From Pedosphaera parvula Ellin514 (lineage in GTDB: Bacteria; Verrucomicrobiota; Verrucomicrobiia; Limisphaerales; Pedosphaeraceae): 64,000 nucleotides of DNA. This document shows, in pieces, positions 56,057 through 64,000 of this stretch. The notes below the pieces were generated by a model. That model worked only from the letters and a program-made list of their open reading frames with translations. It was not told the origin of the DNA and made no database searches. Within the stretch, counting starts at the first letter, position 1, and the number at the start of each line of letters is the position of its first letter. Where the stretch lies: NCBI RefSeq assembly GCF_000172555.1, contig NZ_ABOX02000005.1, forward strand, positions 124,001 through 188,000, given 5' to 3'. Made by a program: the position numbers and the translations under genes.

Positions 56057-56234
56057 CATAAACCGGTGATGAGTTAAGAAACAGCTGGTTGTGAGTTGCC
56101 AGTTTGTGCTGGGGTGAATGGCGGGTGCGAACCCGGTGCCGGTTCAAACTAAAGCGAGGTTGTCATTTGGAAAATTTCCTTCACCACTCTGCATTCAGCA
56201 GCCAGGTTCCCTCTCCAGTTATAATTGTGATTTT

Positions 56235-58442
56235 ATGGCGGCGAGCCGACTTTATTACGATTTAAAGCCTTATATGCCCTGGGGGCTGCGCATCGGACTG
56301 CGCAGGGCGATCGCGCGCCGAAAGAGGGTGGCCAATCAGCACCTCTGGCCGATTAATGAAGCGGCAGGAGCGCAACCTCCCGGATGGCGCGGCTGGCCGG
56401 ATGGGAAGAAATTTGCCCTGGTGCTTACGCATGATGTGGAGGGACCCGGAGGACTGGCGAAATGCCGGGATCTGATGGAGCTGGAGAAGCAACTGGGCTT
56501 CCGTTCTTCCCTCAATTTTATTCCTGAGGGGGATTATGTCGCATCGCGAGAATTGAGGGAGGATTTGGCGCGCAATGGATTTGAAGTCGGAGTGCACGAT
56601 CTGCGCCATGACGGCAAGCTTTATGCGAGCCGCGAGCAATTTGCCGAAAATGCGAAACAGATCAACCATTATCTGAAGGAATGGGGCGCAACCGGATTTC
56701 GTTCCGGCTTCATGCATCATAGGTTGGATTGGGCTCACGATTTAAACGTGCTTTATGACGCCTCCACCTTTGATACCGATCCATTTGAACCTCAGCCTGA
56801 CGGTGTAAACACGATCTTTCCCTTCGTGGTCACCAGCCCAGGGAAAAGCAGCTACGTTGAACTGCCTTATACCTTGCCGCAGGATTCGACCTTGTTCATC
56901 ATTTTGCGGGAAAAAGGGATTGATATCTGGAAAAGAAAACTGGATTGGATTGTGCAGAAGGGCGGAATGGCACTTTTAAATGTTCATCCTGATTATCTGA
57001 GTTTCAATGCTGAGCAGCGAAAAAGCTCGGAGTATCCAGCGAAGTGGTATGCGGACTTCCTGGAATATGCCAGGGAACAGTACGGCAGCGTGAGCTGGAA
57101 TGCACTTCCCAACGAGGTAGCCACATGGACGCGGTCCATGCAGCCAGAAGTCGGAGAAAGCCATCGGCCAGAGAAGGCGGGGCCCGCAAGCCAGGGCAAT
57201 CCAAGTTCTTCCAGTTCCAGATTCACTGTGCTTGAGGAGCGGCAGAAAAGCGCGTGCCCGCCGAAGCGGATCTGCATGATCTCGCATTCATTTTACGAGA
57301 ATGACAACCGGATCATGCGCTACGCGGAATCCCTGGCTGACCGGGGGGATGAGGTGGACATCTTTTCCTTGAAGAGAGATCCGGCATCCGCTGATGTGGA
57401 GACGATCAGAAAAGTGCGTGTGCATCGCATCCAAAACCGGTTCAGCAAGGATCAAAAAGACAAGGCGGGATATTTACTGCCGCTCATAAAGTTCTGGTTT
57501 GGGTCATCGCTTTATTTGACCCGCAAACATTTCCAGAAACGGTATGATCTGATCCATGTTCACAATGTGCCTGATTTTCTTGTTTTCGCGGCCTGGTTTC
57601 CGAAGGTGAGCGGAGCCAAAATCATTTTGGATATACATGATATTGTGCCGGAGTTTTACTCGAACAAGTTTCAGGTGAAGCCAACCCGCCTGGATGTGCA
57701 GATGCTAAAAAAGATCGAATGGGCCTCGGCGACATTTGCCGACCATGTCATCATTTCCAATCACATCTGGCACAAACTTATCACTGCACGCTCCGTGCCG
57801 GAGGAAAAGTGCCGGGTGTTTATCAATCATGTAAACCAGAAGGTTTTTTATCCCAGAGTACGTTCCAGGCATGATCATAAGCGCATCATTTTATTCCCCG
57901 GGGGCCTGCAATGGCATCAGGGGTTGGACATTGCCATCCGGGCGATGCCTGAGGTTTTGAAGCAGATTCCGGAGGCTGAATTTCACATTTACGGAGATGG
58001 AAACATGCAGGCTGAACTGCAGGAATTATCCCGGAGCCTGGGTCTGGAAGAAAAGGTGCGTTTCTTCAAACCGCTGCCTGTGTTAAAAATAGCCGAGGTC
58101 ATGTCGGCGGCTGATGTCGGGGTCGTGCCGAAGCGTGCGGATTCCTTTGGGAATGAAGCCTACAGCACGAAGATCATGGAATTCATGTCCGTGGGAGTGC
58201 CGGTGGTGATATCAGCCACCAAGATTGACCGGTATTATTTTGATGATGCCGTCGTGAAGTTTTTCGAATCTGGAAATTCGAACGCGCTGGCGAAGGCCCT
58301 CGTGGAAGTGTTGCAAAATCAAGGTCTGCGCCAGCAAATGGCTGCCGCTGCCTCAGCCTATGCGGCCAGGCATAGCTGGGAAATTGCCAAAACCGAATAT
58401 CTTAAGCTGGTGGATTCCCTTTGTGCCAACCCCCATGGTTGA
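56235..58442 (+). CDS. Polysaccharide deacetylase-like / GT4 glycosyltransferase fusion
   Basis: About 735 residues from ATG at 56235; an upstream GTG-type extension to 56118 is not needed. Residues about 60-300 are a NodB-like domain (FALVLTHDVEGPGG, VGVHDLRHDG and RSGFMHHRLDW); the usual DD pair is D-V-E, so activity is uncertain. A Ser-rich linker follows. From about residue 345 comes a GT4 glycosyltransferase (ICMISHSFYENDNRI, LIHVHNVPDFLV, FPGGLQWHQGLDIAI, EAYSTKIMEFMSVGVPVV). The two activities are joined in one chain. It ends 29 bp before the next deacetylase. Confidence 0.82.
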   Translation: MAASRLYYDLKPYMPWGLRIGLRRAIARRKRVANQHLWPINEAAGAQPPGWRGWPDGKKFALVLTHDVEGPGGLAKCRDLMELEKQLGFRSSLNFIPEGDYVASRELREDLARNGFEVGVHDLRHDGKLYASREQFAENAKQINHYLKEWGATGFRSGFMHHRLDWAHDLNVLYDASTFDTDPFEPQPDGVNTIFPFVVTSPGKSSYVELPYTLPQDSTLFIILREKGIDIWKRKLDWIVQKGGMALLNVHPDYLSFNAEQRKSSEYPAKWYADFLEYAREQYGSVSWNALPNEVATWTRSMQPEVGESHRPEKAGPASQGNPSSSSSRFTVLEERQKSACPPKRICMISHSFYENDNRIMRYAESLADRGDEVDIFSLKRDPASADVETIRKVRVHRIQNRFSKDQKDKAGYLLPLIKFWFGSSLYLTRKHFQKRYDLIHVHNVPDFLVFAAWFPKVSGAKIILDIHDIVPEFYSNKFQVKPTRLDVQMLKKIEWASATFADHVIISNHIWHKLITARSVPEEKCRVFINHVNQKVFYPRVRSRHDHKRIILFPGGLQWHQGLDIAIRAMPEVLKQIPEAEFHIYGDGNMQAELQELSRSLGLEEKVRFFKPLPVLKIAEVMSAADVGVVPKRADSFGNEAYSTKIMEFMSVGVPVVISATKIDRYYFDDAVVKFFESGNSNALAKALVEVLQNQGLRQQMAAAASAYAARHSWEIAKTEYLKLVDSLCANPHG

Positions 58443-58471
58443 GTCATGGAGGTCATACAACCCCGTTGAAC

Positions 58472-59347
58472 ATGCCCGCAGTACGATTTGATCGATTGCT
58501 CACCCTGTCACTGGCCCGTCCCTTTGGCTGCATCGGGCTGGGAGGAAACAAGGAACGCCTGCCGATACTCATGTATCATAGCATCTCAACGGATGTTGAG
58601 AGCGGCACTTCTGATTATTATAAGACATGCACGAGCCCGAAAGTATTTGCCGAGCAGATGGCTGTGCTGAGTAGTGAGGGGTATCAGGCGGTAAGCCTGG
58701 CCGAGGGTTTAAAGAGAACGCGGGATGGGAAGCGTGCCGATGGCAAAAATGTCGTGATTACCTTTGATGACGGATTTCGCGATTTTCATACCGAGGCATT
58801 TCCAGTTTTGAAGAAATATGGATTTGGAGCCACGATGTTCCTGCCGACTGCCTACATTGGAAATGAGGTGCGGCGTTTCAAGGATCGTGAATGCATGACC
58901 TGGAATGAAGTGCGGGAGATGCGGAAAGCTGGAATTGAGTTTGGCTCCCACACTGTCAATCACCCGATACTTTACCAGCTTGATTTCAAAAAGATCCGTG
59001 CGGAAATCGAGCAATCCAAAAGCGTGATTGAGGCTGAGTTGGGAGAGCCGATTGGTTCCTTTGCGTATCCGTATGCGTTTCCGAGCGCGGACCGGGGATT
59101 CGTGGGAGAATTTGTGGGCTTGTTAAAGGAGGCGGGGTATGCGCAATCGGTCACGACACGGATTGGCCGTGTCGGGCGGAGGGACGATCCTTTCACATTG
59201 AAACGGTTGCCGGTCAATTCAGCGGATGATACCTCCTTGTTTGTAGCAAAAATGGATGGAGCCTATGACTGGATGGCACTGCCGCAGGATGCCATAAAAG
59301 GGGTGAAATGCGTCATTGGCCGAGGTCAACGAGCCACCAAGAACTAA
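58472..59347 (+). CDS. NodB-type polysaccharide deacetylase
   Basis: About 291 residues from ATG at 58472. The NodB motifs are intact: VITFDDGFRDFHTE (metal-binding Asp pair near 98-100), GFGATMFLPTAYIG and GSHTVNH (metal His pair). It is likely to remove N-acetyl groups from the growing exopolysaccharide or from its lipid intermediate. No signal peptide or membrane segment is evident, so the location is uncertain. An upstream frame starting at 58421 overlaps the previous gene, so I prefer the internal ATG. Confidence 0.87.
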   Translation: MPAVRFDRLLTLSLARPFGCIGLGGNKERLPILMYHSISTDVESGTSDYYKTCTSPKVFAEQMAVLSSEGYQAVSLAEGLKRTRDGKRADGKNVVITFDDGFRDFHTEAFPVLKKYGFGATMFLPTAYIGNEVRRFKDRECMTWNEVREMRKAGIEFGSHTVNHPILYQLDFKKIRAEIEQSKSVIEAELGEPIGSFAYPYAFPSADRGFVGEFVGLLKEAGYAQSVTTRIGRVGRRDDPFTLKRLPVNSADDTSLFVAKMDGAYDWMALPQDAIKGVKCVIGRGQRATKN

Positions 59348-59378
59348 GATTTGCCGAACCTGACAACCATTCACTTTA

Positions 59379-60260
59379 ATGGAATCCCCTCGTTACCTCA
59401 TCATAACACCGGTCCGGAATGAAGAAGCCAATTTGCGGGACACGGTTGAATCCGTGGCCCGGCAAAGCATTCGTCCTGTAAAATGGGTGATCATCAACGA
59501 TGGTTCCACGGACCGGACGGGAGTGATTGCCGATGAGGCGGCGCGGGAGCACGACTGGATCAAAGTGGTGCACCGGAAGGATCGCGGTTTCCGTAAGTCC
59601 GGGGCGGGCGTGATTGAGGCATTTTATGATGGTTATGAACTGATCAAAGGCGAAGCCTGGGATTATTTGATCAAGCTCGATGGGGATTTGTCGTTCGCGA
59701 CGGATTATTTCGAGAAGTGCTTTGCCCGGTTCAAGCAGGATGAGCGCCTGGGGGTTGGGGGCGGGATGATTTGTGTGAACACGCCGGAGGGCGTGCAGGA
59801 GGAAGCGAAGGGGGACCCGGCGTTCCATGTTCGTGGGGCGACAAAAATATATCGTCGGGCGTGCTGGGAGGCGATTGGGGGAGTGTTGCGCGAGACGGGT
59901 TGGGATACGCTGGACGAGGTGAAGGCAAACATGCTGGGTTGGCGGACGTATACTTTCAGGGACGTGCCAATCATGCATCATCGGGAAACGGGCGGCGCGG
60001 ATGGAACGTGGAAGAACTGGGTGAAGAATGGGCGGGCAAATTATGTGGTGGGTTATCATCCATTGTTCATGCTTTGCAAATGTGCACTGCGTTTATGGGA
60101 GCGGCCGTATGTGATTGTTTCGGCGGGGTTGCTTTATGGTTTTGTAATGGGATATGTGCGGCGGTTGCCGTGCTCGCGAGAGCCGGATGTGGTTCGGTAT
60201 TTGAGGCGGGAGCAGATGCGGCGGTTGATGTTGAAGAGCAGCATCTGGGCGGGGAAGTGA
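59379..60260 (+). CDS. GT2-family glycosyltransferase
   Basis: 293 residues with the GT-A opening LIITPVRNEEANLRDTVESVARQSIRPVKWVIINDGSTDRTG and the DxD-like LDGDLSF (about residues 109-115). LRETGWDTLDEVKANMLGW supplies the later ED-like element. A C-terminal hydrophobic stretch (VIVSAGLLYGFVMGYV) may tether it to the membrane. It adds one sugar to the lipid-linked repeat unit. It is followed 29 bp later by the AsnB-like gene. Confidence 0.88.
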   Translation: MESPRYLIITPVRNEEANLRDTVESVARQSIRPVKWVIINDGSTDRTGVIADEAAREHDWIKVVHRKDRGFRKSGAGVIEAFYDGYELIKGEAWDYLIKLDGDLSFATDYFEKCFARFKQDERLGVGGGMICVNTPEGVQEEAKGDPAFHVRGATKIYRRACWEAIGGVLRETGWDTLDEVKANMLGWRTYTFRDVPIMHHRETGGADGTWKNWVKNGRANYVVGYHPLFMLCKCALRLWERPYVIVSAGLLYGFVMGYVRRLPCSREPDVVRYLRREQMRRLMLKSSIWAGK

Positions 60261-60289
60261 GGAGTCATCATCCCTGGTATTAAGACGGT

Positions 60290-62182
60290 ATGTGCGGCAT
60301 TGCAGGCAAATTGTTTCTGGACAGGTCGAGGAGTGTTCGGCAATCGGACATTCAGCGGATGCTGGATGCGATTGCGCATCGGGGGCCGGATGCGGAGGGG
60401 ATTCACCTGGATGGGTATGTGGGGTTGGGGCATCGGCGGTTGTCGATCATCGATTTGAGCAGTGGTGCGCAGCCGATGTGCAATGAGGATGGGAAGGTGT
60501 GGATCGTTTTTAACGGGGAGATTTATAATTTCCAGGAATTGCGGAAGCGGTTAGTGGCGCAAGGGCACAAGTTCAAGTCGCATTGTGACACCGAGGTGAT
60601 CCTCCATTTGTATGAGGAGTTGGGGGAGGATTGTGTGCGGGAGTTGCGGGGGATGTTTGCGTTTGCGATCTGGGATGCGGTGAGGGGGCGGTTGTTCGTG
60701 GCGCGGGATCGGGTCGGGATCAAGCCGTTGTATTATGCGGTGACGAAGGAGGGATTTTATTTCGGGTCGGAGTTGAAGGCGATTATTGCGGATGGAGGGA
60801 TTAAGCGGGAGGTCAATCGGGGGGCGATTCGGCGGTTTTTGTCGTTCAATTATGTGCCGGGGGCGGAGACGTTGTTGAAGGGGATTGTGAAGTTGTTGCC
60901 GGGGCATTGTTTGACGGTGGAAGGGGGGAAGGTGCAAGGGCGGCGGTATTGGGATTTGAAGTTTACGCGGGAGCGGTGGGAGCGCTCGATGGAGGAGGCG
61001 GTGGAGGAGTTGCAGGGGTTGTTGAATGAGACGGTGCGGGGCCACATGATTTCGGATGTGCCGGTGGGGGTGTTGCTGAGTGGAGGGGTGGATTCTTCGG
61101 CGATCCTGAGCATGGCGACGGGGAATACGGATAAGAAAGTGCGGACGTTTACGGTCGGGTTCAATGGGGGCGGCGTGGTGGATGAGCGGCCGTTTGCGAG
61201 GTTGTCAGCGGAGCGATTTGGGACGGAGCATCATGAGGTGACGATTTCGGCAGAGGATTTTTCGAATTTTCTGCCGGCGTATGTACGGCATATGGAGGAG
61301 CCGGTGTGTGAGCCGCCGGCAGTGGCGTTGTATTATGTTTCGAAGCTGGCGCGGGGGCATGTGAAGGTGTTGCTTTCGGGTGAGGGAGGGGATGAGGCGT
61401 TTGGGGGTTATCCGAATTATCCAAACATGATGCAGTTGCAGGGGATCGGGAGGGCGGCGGGTGTTTTGGCGCGACCGATGGGAGCGGGGGCCTCATTGGC
61501 CGGAAAATTGCTGAAGGAGAAGCGGTTGGTGCGTTATGGCTCGGCGTTGGGGCGGCCGTTGGGGTCGCAGTATTTCAGCCGGACGGCGGGGCCGACTTCG
61601 TTTTTTAACTGTGAGGGAGAGAATTTTTTTACGGATGAGTTTTCGGCGGGGACGGCAGGGGTGTCGGCCGAGGGGTTGGTTGGGGAGTTGTTGGAGCGGG
61701 TGAAGGAGGAGCCGTGGTTGAATCAGATGTTGTATGTGGACTCGATGACATGGCTGCCGGATGATTTGCTGGTGAAGGCGGATAAGATTACGATGGCGAA
61801 TTCGCTGGAGTTGCGGGTGCCGCTGCTGGATCACATGGTGCTGGAGTTTGCGGCGTCGCTGGCGCCGGAGTTGAAGGTGAAGGGAAAAGAGACGAAGCGG
61901 GTGTTAAAGCAGGCTTTTGCGGGGATTCTTCCAGCGGAGGTGATTCACCGTAAGAAGGCGGGTTTTCCGGTGCCGTATGAGTTGTGGATGCGGTATGAGT
62001 TGAAGGGGCAGATTGAGGGTGTTTTGCTTTCGGAGCGGGCGCTGGGGCGGGGTTATTTTCGGAAAAGTGAGGTGCAGCGGTTGTTGGAGGCGAACGCGCG
62101 GCACGGAAAGTTTTCGAAGGAAGTTTTTTCGCTGTTGGTGCTGGAGTTGTGGCATCGGGAGTTTTTGGATGGGGCAAAGTGA
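60290..62182 (+). CDS. Asparagine-synthase-like glutamine amidotransferase
   Basis: 630 residues. It begins MCGIAGKLFLDRS with the catalytic Cys2 of class II glutamine amidotransferases; the synthetase domain P-loop SGGVDSSAI (about 263-271) and YGGEGGDEAFGGYP-type motifs are present. It is the XrtA/polysaccharide-locus type AsnB, which may amidate uronic-acid residues rather than free aspartate. The coding strand is extremely G-rich (codons GGG, GCG, TTG, CGG dominate), unlike the genes on the left. Its stop is 15 bp before the next GT4. Confidence 0.9.
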   Translation: MCGIAGKLFLDRSRSVRQSDIQRMLDAIAHRGPDAEGIHLDGYVGLGHRRLSIIDLSSGAQPMCNEDGKVWIVFNGEIYNFQELRKRLVAQGHKFKSHCDTEVILHLYEELGEDCVRELRGMFAFAIWDAVRGRLFVARDRVGIKPLYYAVTKEGFYFGSELKAIIADGGIKREVNRGAIRRFLSFNYVPGAETLLKGIVKLLPGHCLTVEGGKVQGRRYWDLKFTRERWERSMEEAVEELQGLLNETVRGHMISDVPVGVLLSGGVDSSAILSMATGNTDKKVRTFTVGFNGGGVVDERPFARLSAERFGTEHHEVTISAEDFSNFLPAYVRHMEEPVCEPPAVALYYVSKLARGHVKVLLSGEGGDEAFGGYPNYPNMMQLQGIGRAAGVLARPMGAGASLAGKLLKEKRLVRYGSALGRPLGSQYFSRTAGPTSFFNCEGENFFTDEFSAGTAGVSAEGLVGELLERVKEEPWLNQMLYVDSMTWLPDDLLVKADKITMANSLELRVPLLDHMVLEFAASLAPELKVKGKETKRVLKQAFAGILPAEVIHRKKAGFPVPYELWMRYELKGQIEGVLLSERALGRGYFRKSEVQRLLEANARHGKFSKEVFSLLVLELWHREFLDGAK

Positions 62183-62197
62183 ATTTTGGCAAGGTGA

Positions 62198-63382
62198 ATG
62201 ATGGATTTTAAAGGTAAACAGGTGCGGGTGCTGTACAGCTTCCCACTGAAGATTGGTGCGGGCAGAATCTGTTACACTGCATGGGAACAAGTGGAAGGCC
62301 TTGCGGCAGCAGGAGCTTCTGTGATGACTTTTCCCGGGGTGTTGCATCGACCCCTTTCCGCAACTGTGCGCGTCGAACCGACGCTGGCCTGGGGGAAGTT
62401 GCGAATCTCGTACAAATATTTTGGCACGAAGCGGGCTTGTGCCTGGCATGACCGGATTGTCGCGCACCGGTTGAAAAAAATGGCCGGACAGGTGGATATT
62501 GTTCACACGTGGTCTCTGGGTGCGCGTCAGACGCTCATCACTGCCGCAAAACTCGGAATTCCGACAGTTTTGGAAAGGCCTAATGCGCATACCAGATTTG
62601 CGTATGAGGTGGTGCAAAAGGAATGCGAGCGCATTGGAGTTCCCCTGCCTCCGGATCATGAGCATGCCTATAACGCTGATACGTTGCGAAGGGAAGAAGA
62701 GGAATACCGGCTTGCATATCGCCTGTTATGCCCCTCGGACTTCGTGGTGAAGACCTTTGTTGACCAGGGATTTTCCCGCGACAGTTTGGTGCGGCACATT
62801 TACGGTTACGATGAGAAGCGATTTTATCCGGATAATCAGCCGCGCGATCCGAAGCGTGGCTTGACGATGATTTCCGTGGGGGTTTGTGCGGTGCGGAAGG
62901 GATTGCACTTCGCGTTGGAAGCGTGGTTGAAATCGCCGGCATCGCGCGATGGGACGTTTCTCATCGCCGGCGACTTTCTGCCGGCTTACCGGGAAAAGCT
63001 GGCTCCGTTGTTGAATCATCCGAGCATAAAAGTTCTGGGGCATCGCAATGATGTGCCGGAGTTGATGCGGAAAAGTGATATTTTGGTTTTGCCAAGTATC
63101 GAGGAAGGATTTGGGCTGGTGGTGGCGGAAGCGATTGGCAGCGGTTGCGTGCCGCTGATTTCCGATGCCTGCACTGATATTTGCAAGCACATGGAAAATG
63201 GCATGGTGCATCCGGTGGCGGATGTGGGAGTGCTTACGAAGCAGATCACCCAGTTGCACGAGGATCGCAGGTTGCTTGAGAAGCTGAGAGCGGCATGCCT
63301 AAGCAACGCCCCCGAAGTCACCTGGAAAGCGGCGGGTGTGAAGTTGCTGCAAACTTATCGCGAAGTGATAGCGAGCCGGTAA
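62198..63382 (+). CDS. GT4-family glycosyltransferase
   Basis: 394 residues with GT-B fold text: VLYSFPLKIGAGRICYTAWEQVEGL, DIVHTWSLGARQTLI, MISVGVCAVRKGLHFALEAWL, IKVLGHRNDVPELMRKSDILVLPSIEEGFGLVVAEAIGSG. The EX7E-like part is SIEEGFGLVVAEA. Two adjacent Met codons start it, with AAGGTGA before them. It adds a sugar in the same pathway as the neighbouring GT2 and GT4-fusion genes. Confidence 0.9.
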   Translation: MMDFKGKQVRVLYSFPLKIGAGRICYTAWEQVEGLAAAGASVMTFPGVLHRPLSATVRVEPTLAWGKLRISYKYFGTKRACAWHDRIVAHRLKKMAGQVDIVHTWSLGARQTLITAAKLGIPTVLERPNAHTRFAYEVVQKECERIGVPLPPDHEHAYNADTLRREEEEYRLAYRLLCPSDFVVKTFVDQGFSRDSLVRHIYGYDEKRFYPDNQPRDPKRGLTMISVGVCAVRKGLHFALEAWLKSPASRDGTFLIAGDFLPAYREKLAPLLNHPSIKVLGHRNDVPELMRKSDILVLPSIEEGFGLVVAEAIGSGCVPLISDACTDICKHMENGMVHPVADVGVLTKQITQLHEDRRLLEKLRAACLSNAPEVTWKAAGVKLLQTYREVIASR

Positions 63383-63415
63383 TCTTGTTCAGTCAGAAAT
63401 CGAATCATACCACCT

Positions 63416-64000
63416 ATGCCTGAACATCCTGTCATGACCATCAAGGTCCTGCGTACTTTCGAAGAAATCGAGGGGGCGCGTCCGATCTGGTCGGCATTTC
63501 AACGAACCCCGGAAGCGGACATTGATTTTGTCCAGTTCATCATCCGAATGCGTTCGGAAATTCTGCGGCCCCATGTAATTATCATCTACGAAGATGGGAA
63601 GCCAATTTCACTGGTGGCAGCGCGGATCGAGAAGGGACATCTGGAGGTCAAGGCAGGTTACAAGGTTTTGTGGCGCCATGACGTCTGCCGGCTGGCTGTA
63701 TTTTATGATGGTTTTATGGGGCGGACAGACCCGGGTGTGGCGGAGTTTGCCATCGGCCAGATGCTGAATTCATTGAAGGAAGAAAAAGCCGATCTTTTGG
63801 TTTGGGACGGAATCCGTTGGGAATCCGAGTTGCACGAGCTGCTTAAAAGCAAGCCAAACCTCTTGTGTCGCGATTATTTGGCACGAGTGAACCATCATTG
63901 GACCATGAGCCTGCCATCCTCCCTGGACGAATTGCTCGAGACAAAAATGAGCAAGAAACACCGGTATTGGGCAAAGCGGACGATGCGCATGTTGGAGAAG
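63416..64000 (+). CDS. GNAT/BioF2-like acetyltransferase, truncated by the window edge
   Basis: An open frame of 195 codons begins MPEHPVMTIKVLRTFEEIEG and runs off the end. Content such as SEILRPHVIIIYEDGKPISLVAARIEKG and LEVKAGYKVLWRH resembles the CelD/BcsL-type GNAT family, relatives of the FemAB-like protein at 52613. Only the N-terminal part is present, so the function is not settled. It probably acts on the polysaccharide or its precursor. Confidence 0.65.
   Translation, partial: MPEHPVMTIKVLRTFEEIEGARPIWSAFQRTPEADIDFVQFIIRMRSEILRPHVIIIYEDGKPISLVAARIEKGHLEVKAGYKVLWRHDVCRLAVFYDGFMGRTDPGVAEFAIGQMLNSLKEEKADLLVWDGIRWESELHELLKSKPNLLCRDYLARVNHHWTMSLPSSLDELLETKMSKKHRYWAKRTMRMLEK

Noticed and set aside
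61161-62192. Several Pro/His/Arg-rich minus-strand frames opposite the AsnB-like gene
   Set aside because: They come from the strong G-richness of the coding strand and carry no domain.

Overview
The window reads as a chromosomal segment of a carbohydrate-degrading, probably soil-dwelling member of the Verrucomicrobiota, most like Pedosphaera-type bacteria. This is inferred from family content: prepilin-like proteins with an H-X9-DG motif, very large LamG/Ig/PA14 secreted proteins, autotransporter-associated beta-strand repeats, XylR-type AraC regulators with a LacI-like sensor, and weak ribosome binding sites. No rRNA, tRNA or CRISPR array was seen.

Layout. 1-3.3 kb: a methyltransferase and two unknown genes. 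3.3-9.1 kb: a MacAB-TolC-like tripartite efflux operon (outer-membrane factor, adaptor, ATPase, permease) with overlapping genes. 9.3-10.4 kb: a PfkB-family sugar kinase with a clear terminator. 10.4-20.2 kb: a two-component system whose kinase carries an extracytoplasmic jelly-roll sensor, followed by a 1.4k-residue surface protein and an alpha/alpha-toroid-like secreted protein with a prepilin-type N-terminus. A related inverted repeat plus 16-bp motif lies before both the kinase gene and the surface-protein gene. 20.2-30.5 kb: a XylR-like regulator divergent from a prepilin, a 1761-residue multidomain lectin-like protein and a beta-propeller protein. 30.6-32.8 kb: an AT-richer, apparently acquired group (ArsR, SRPBCC, YdeI, a small membrane protein, DUF1801) with a 20-bp palindromic operator and an attC-like site. 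32.8-45.7 kb: a GH76 mannanase facing a sialic-acid locus (NanA-like lyase, prepilin, LamG/CBM6 giant, GntR regulator, MFS transporter, NanM-like mutarotase, sialidase).

45.7-49.2 kb is a gene-poor stretch holding an Fn3 protein, a 57-residue membrane protein and an IS3 transposase relic. From 49.2 kb to the right edge runs an exopolysaccharide locus on the + strand: a NusG-like antiterminator split by an apparent frameshift, an initiating sugar-phosphate transferase, a Gfo/Idh dehydrogenase and hexapeptide acetyltransferase pair, a FemAB-like protein, a Wzz-type co-polymerase with a degenerate kinase domain, a deacetylase-GT4 fusion, a NodB deacetylase, a GT2, an AsnB-like amidotransferase, a GT4 and a truncated acetyltransferase. 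No flippase or polymerase is visible, so the locus probably continues beyond position 64000.

Two themes link the regions. A regulator, a giant surface protein and a prepilin-motif protein recur together three times, next to glycan-acting genes. Six secreted proteins also end in a similar C-terminal domain of about 70 residues closing on an aromatic-Phe/Tyr-Arg-like tail, which may be a sorting or anchoring signal.
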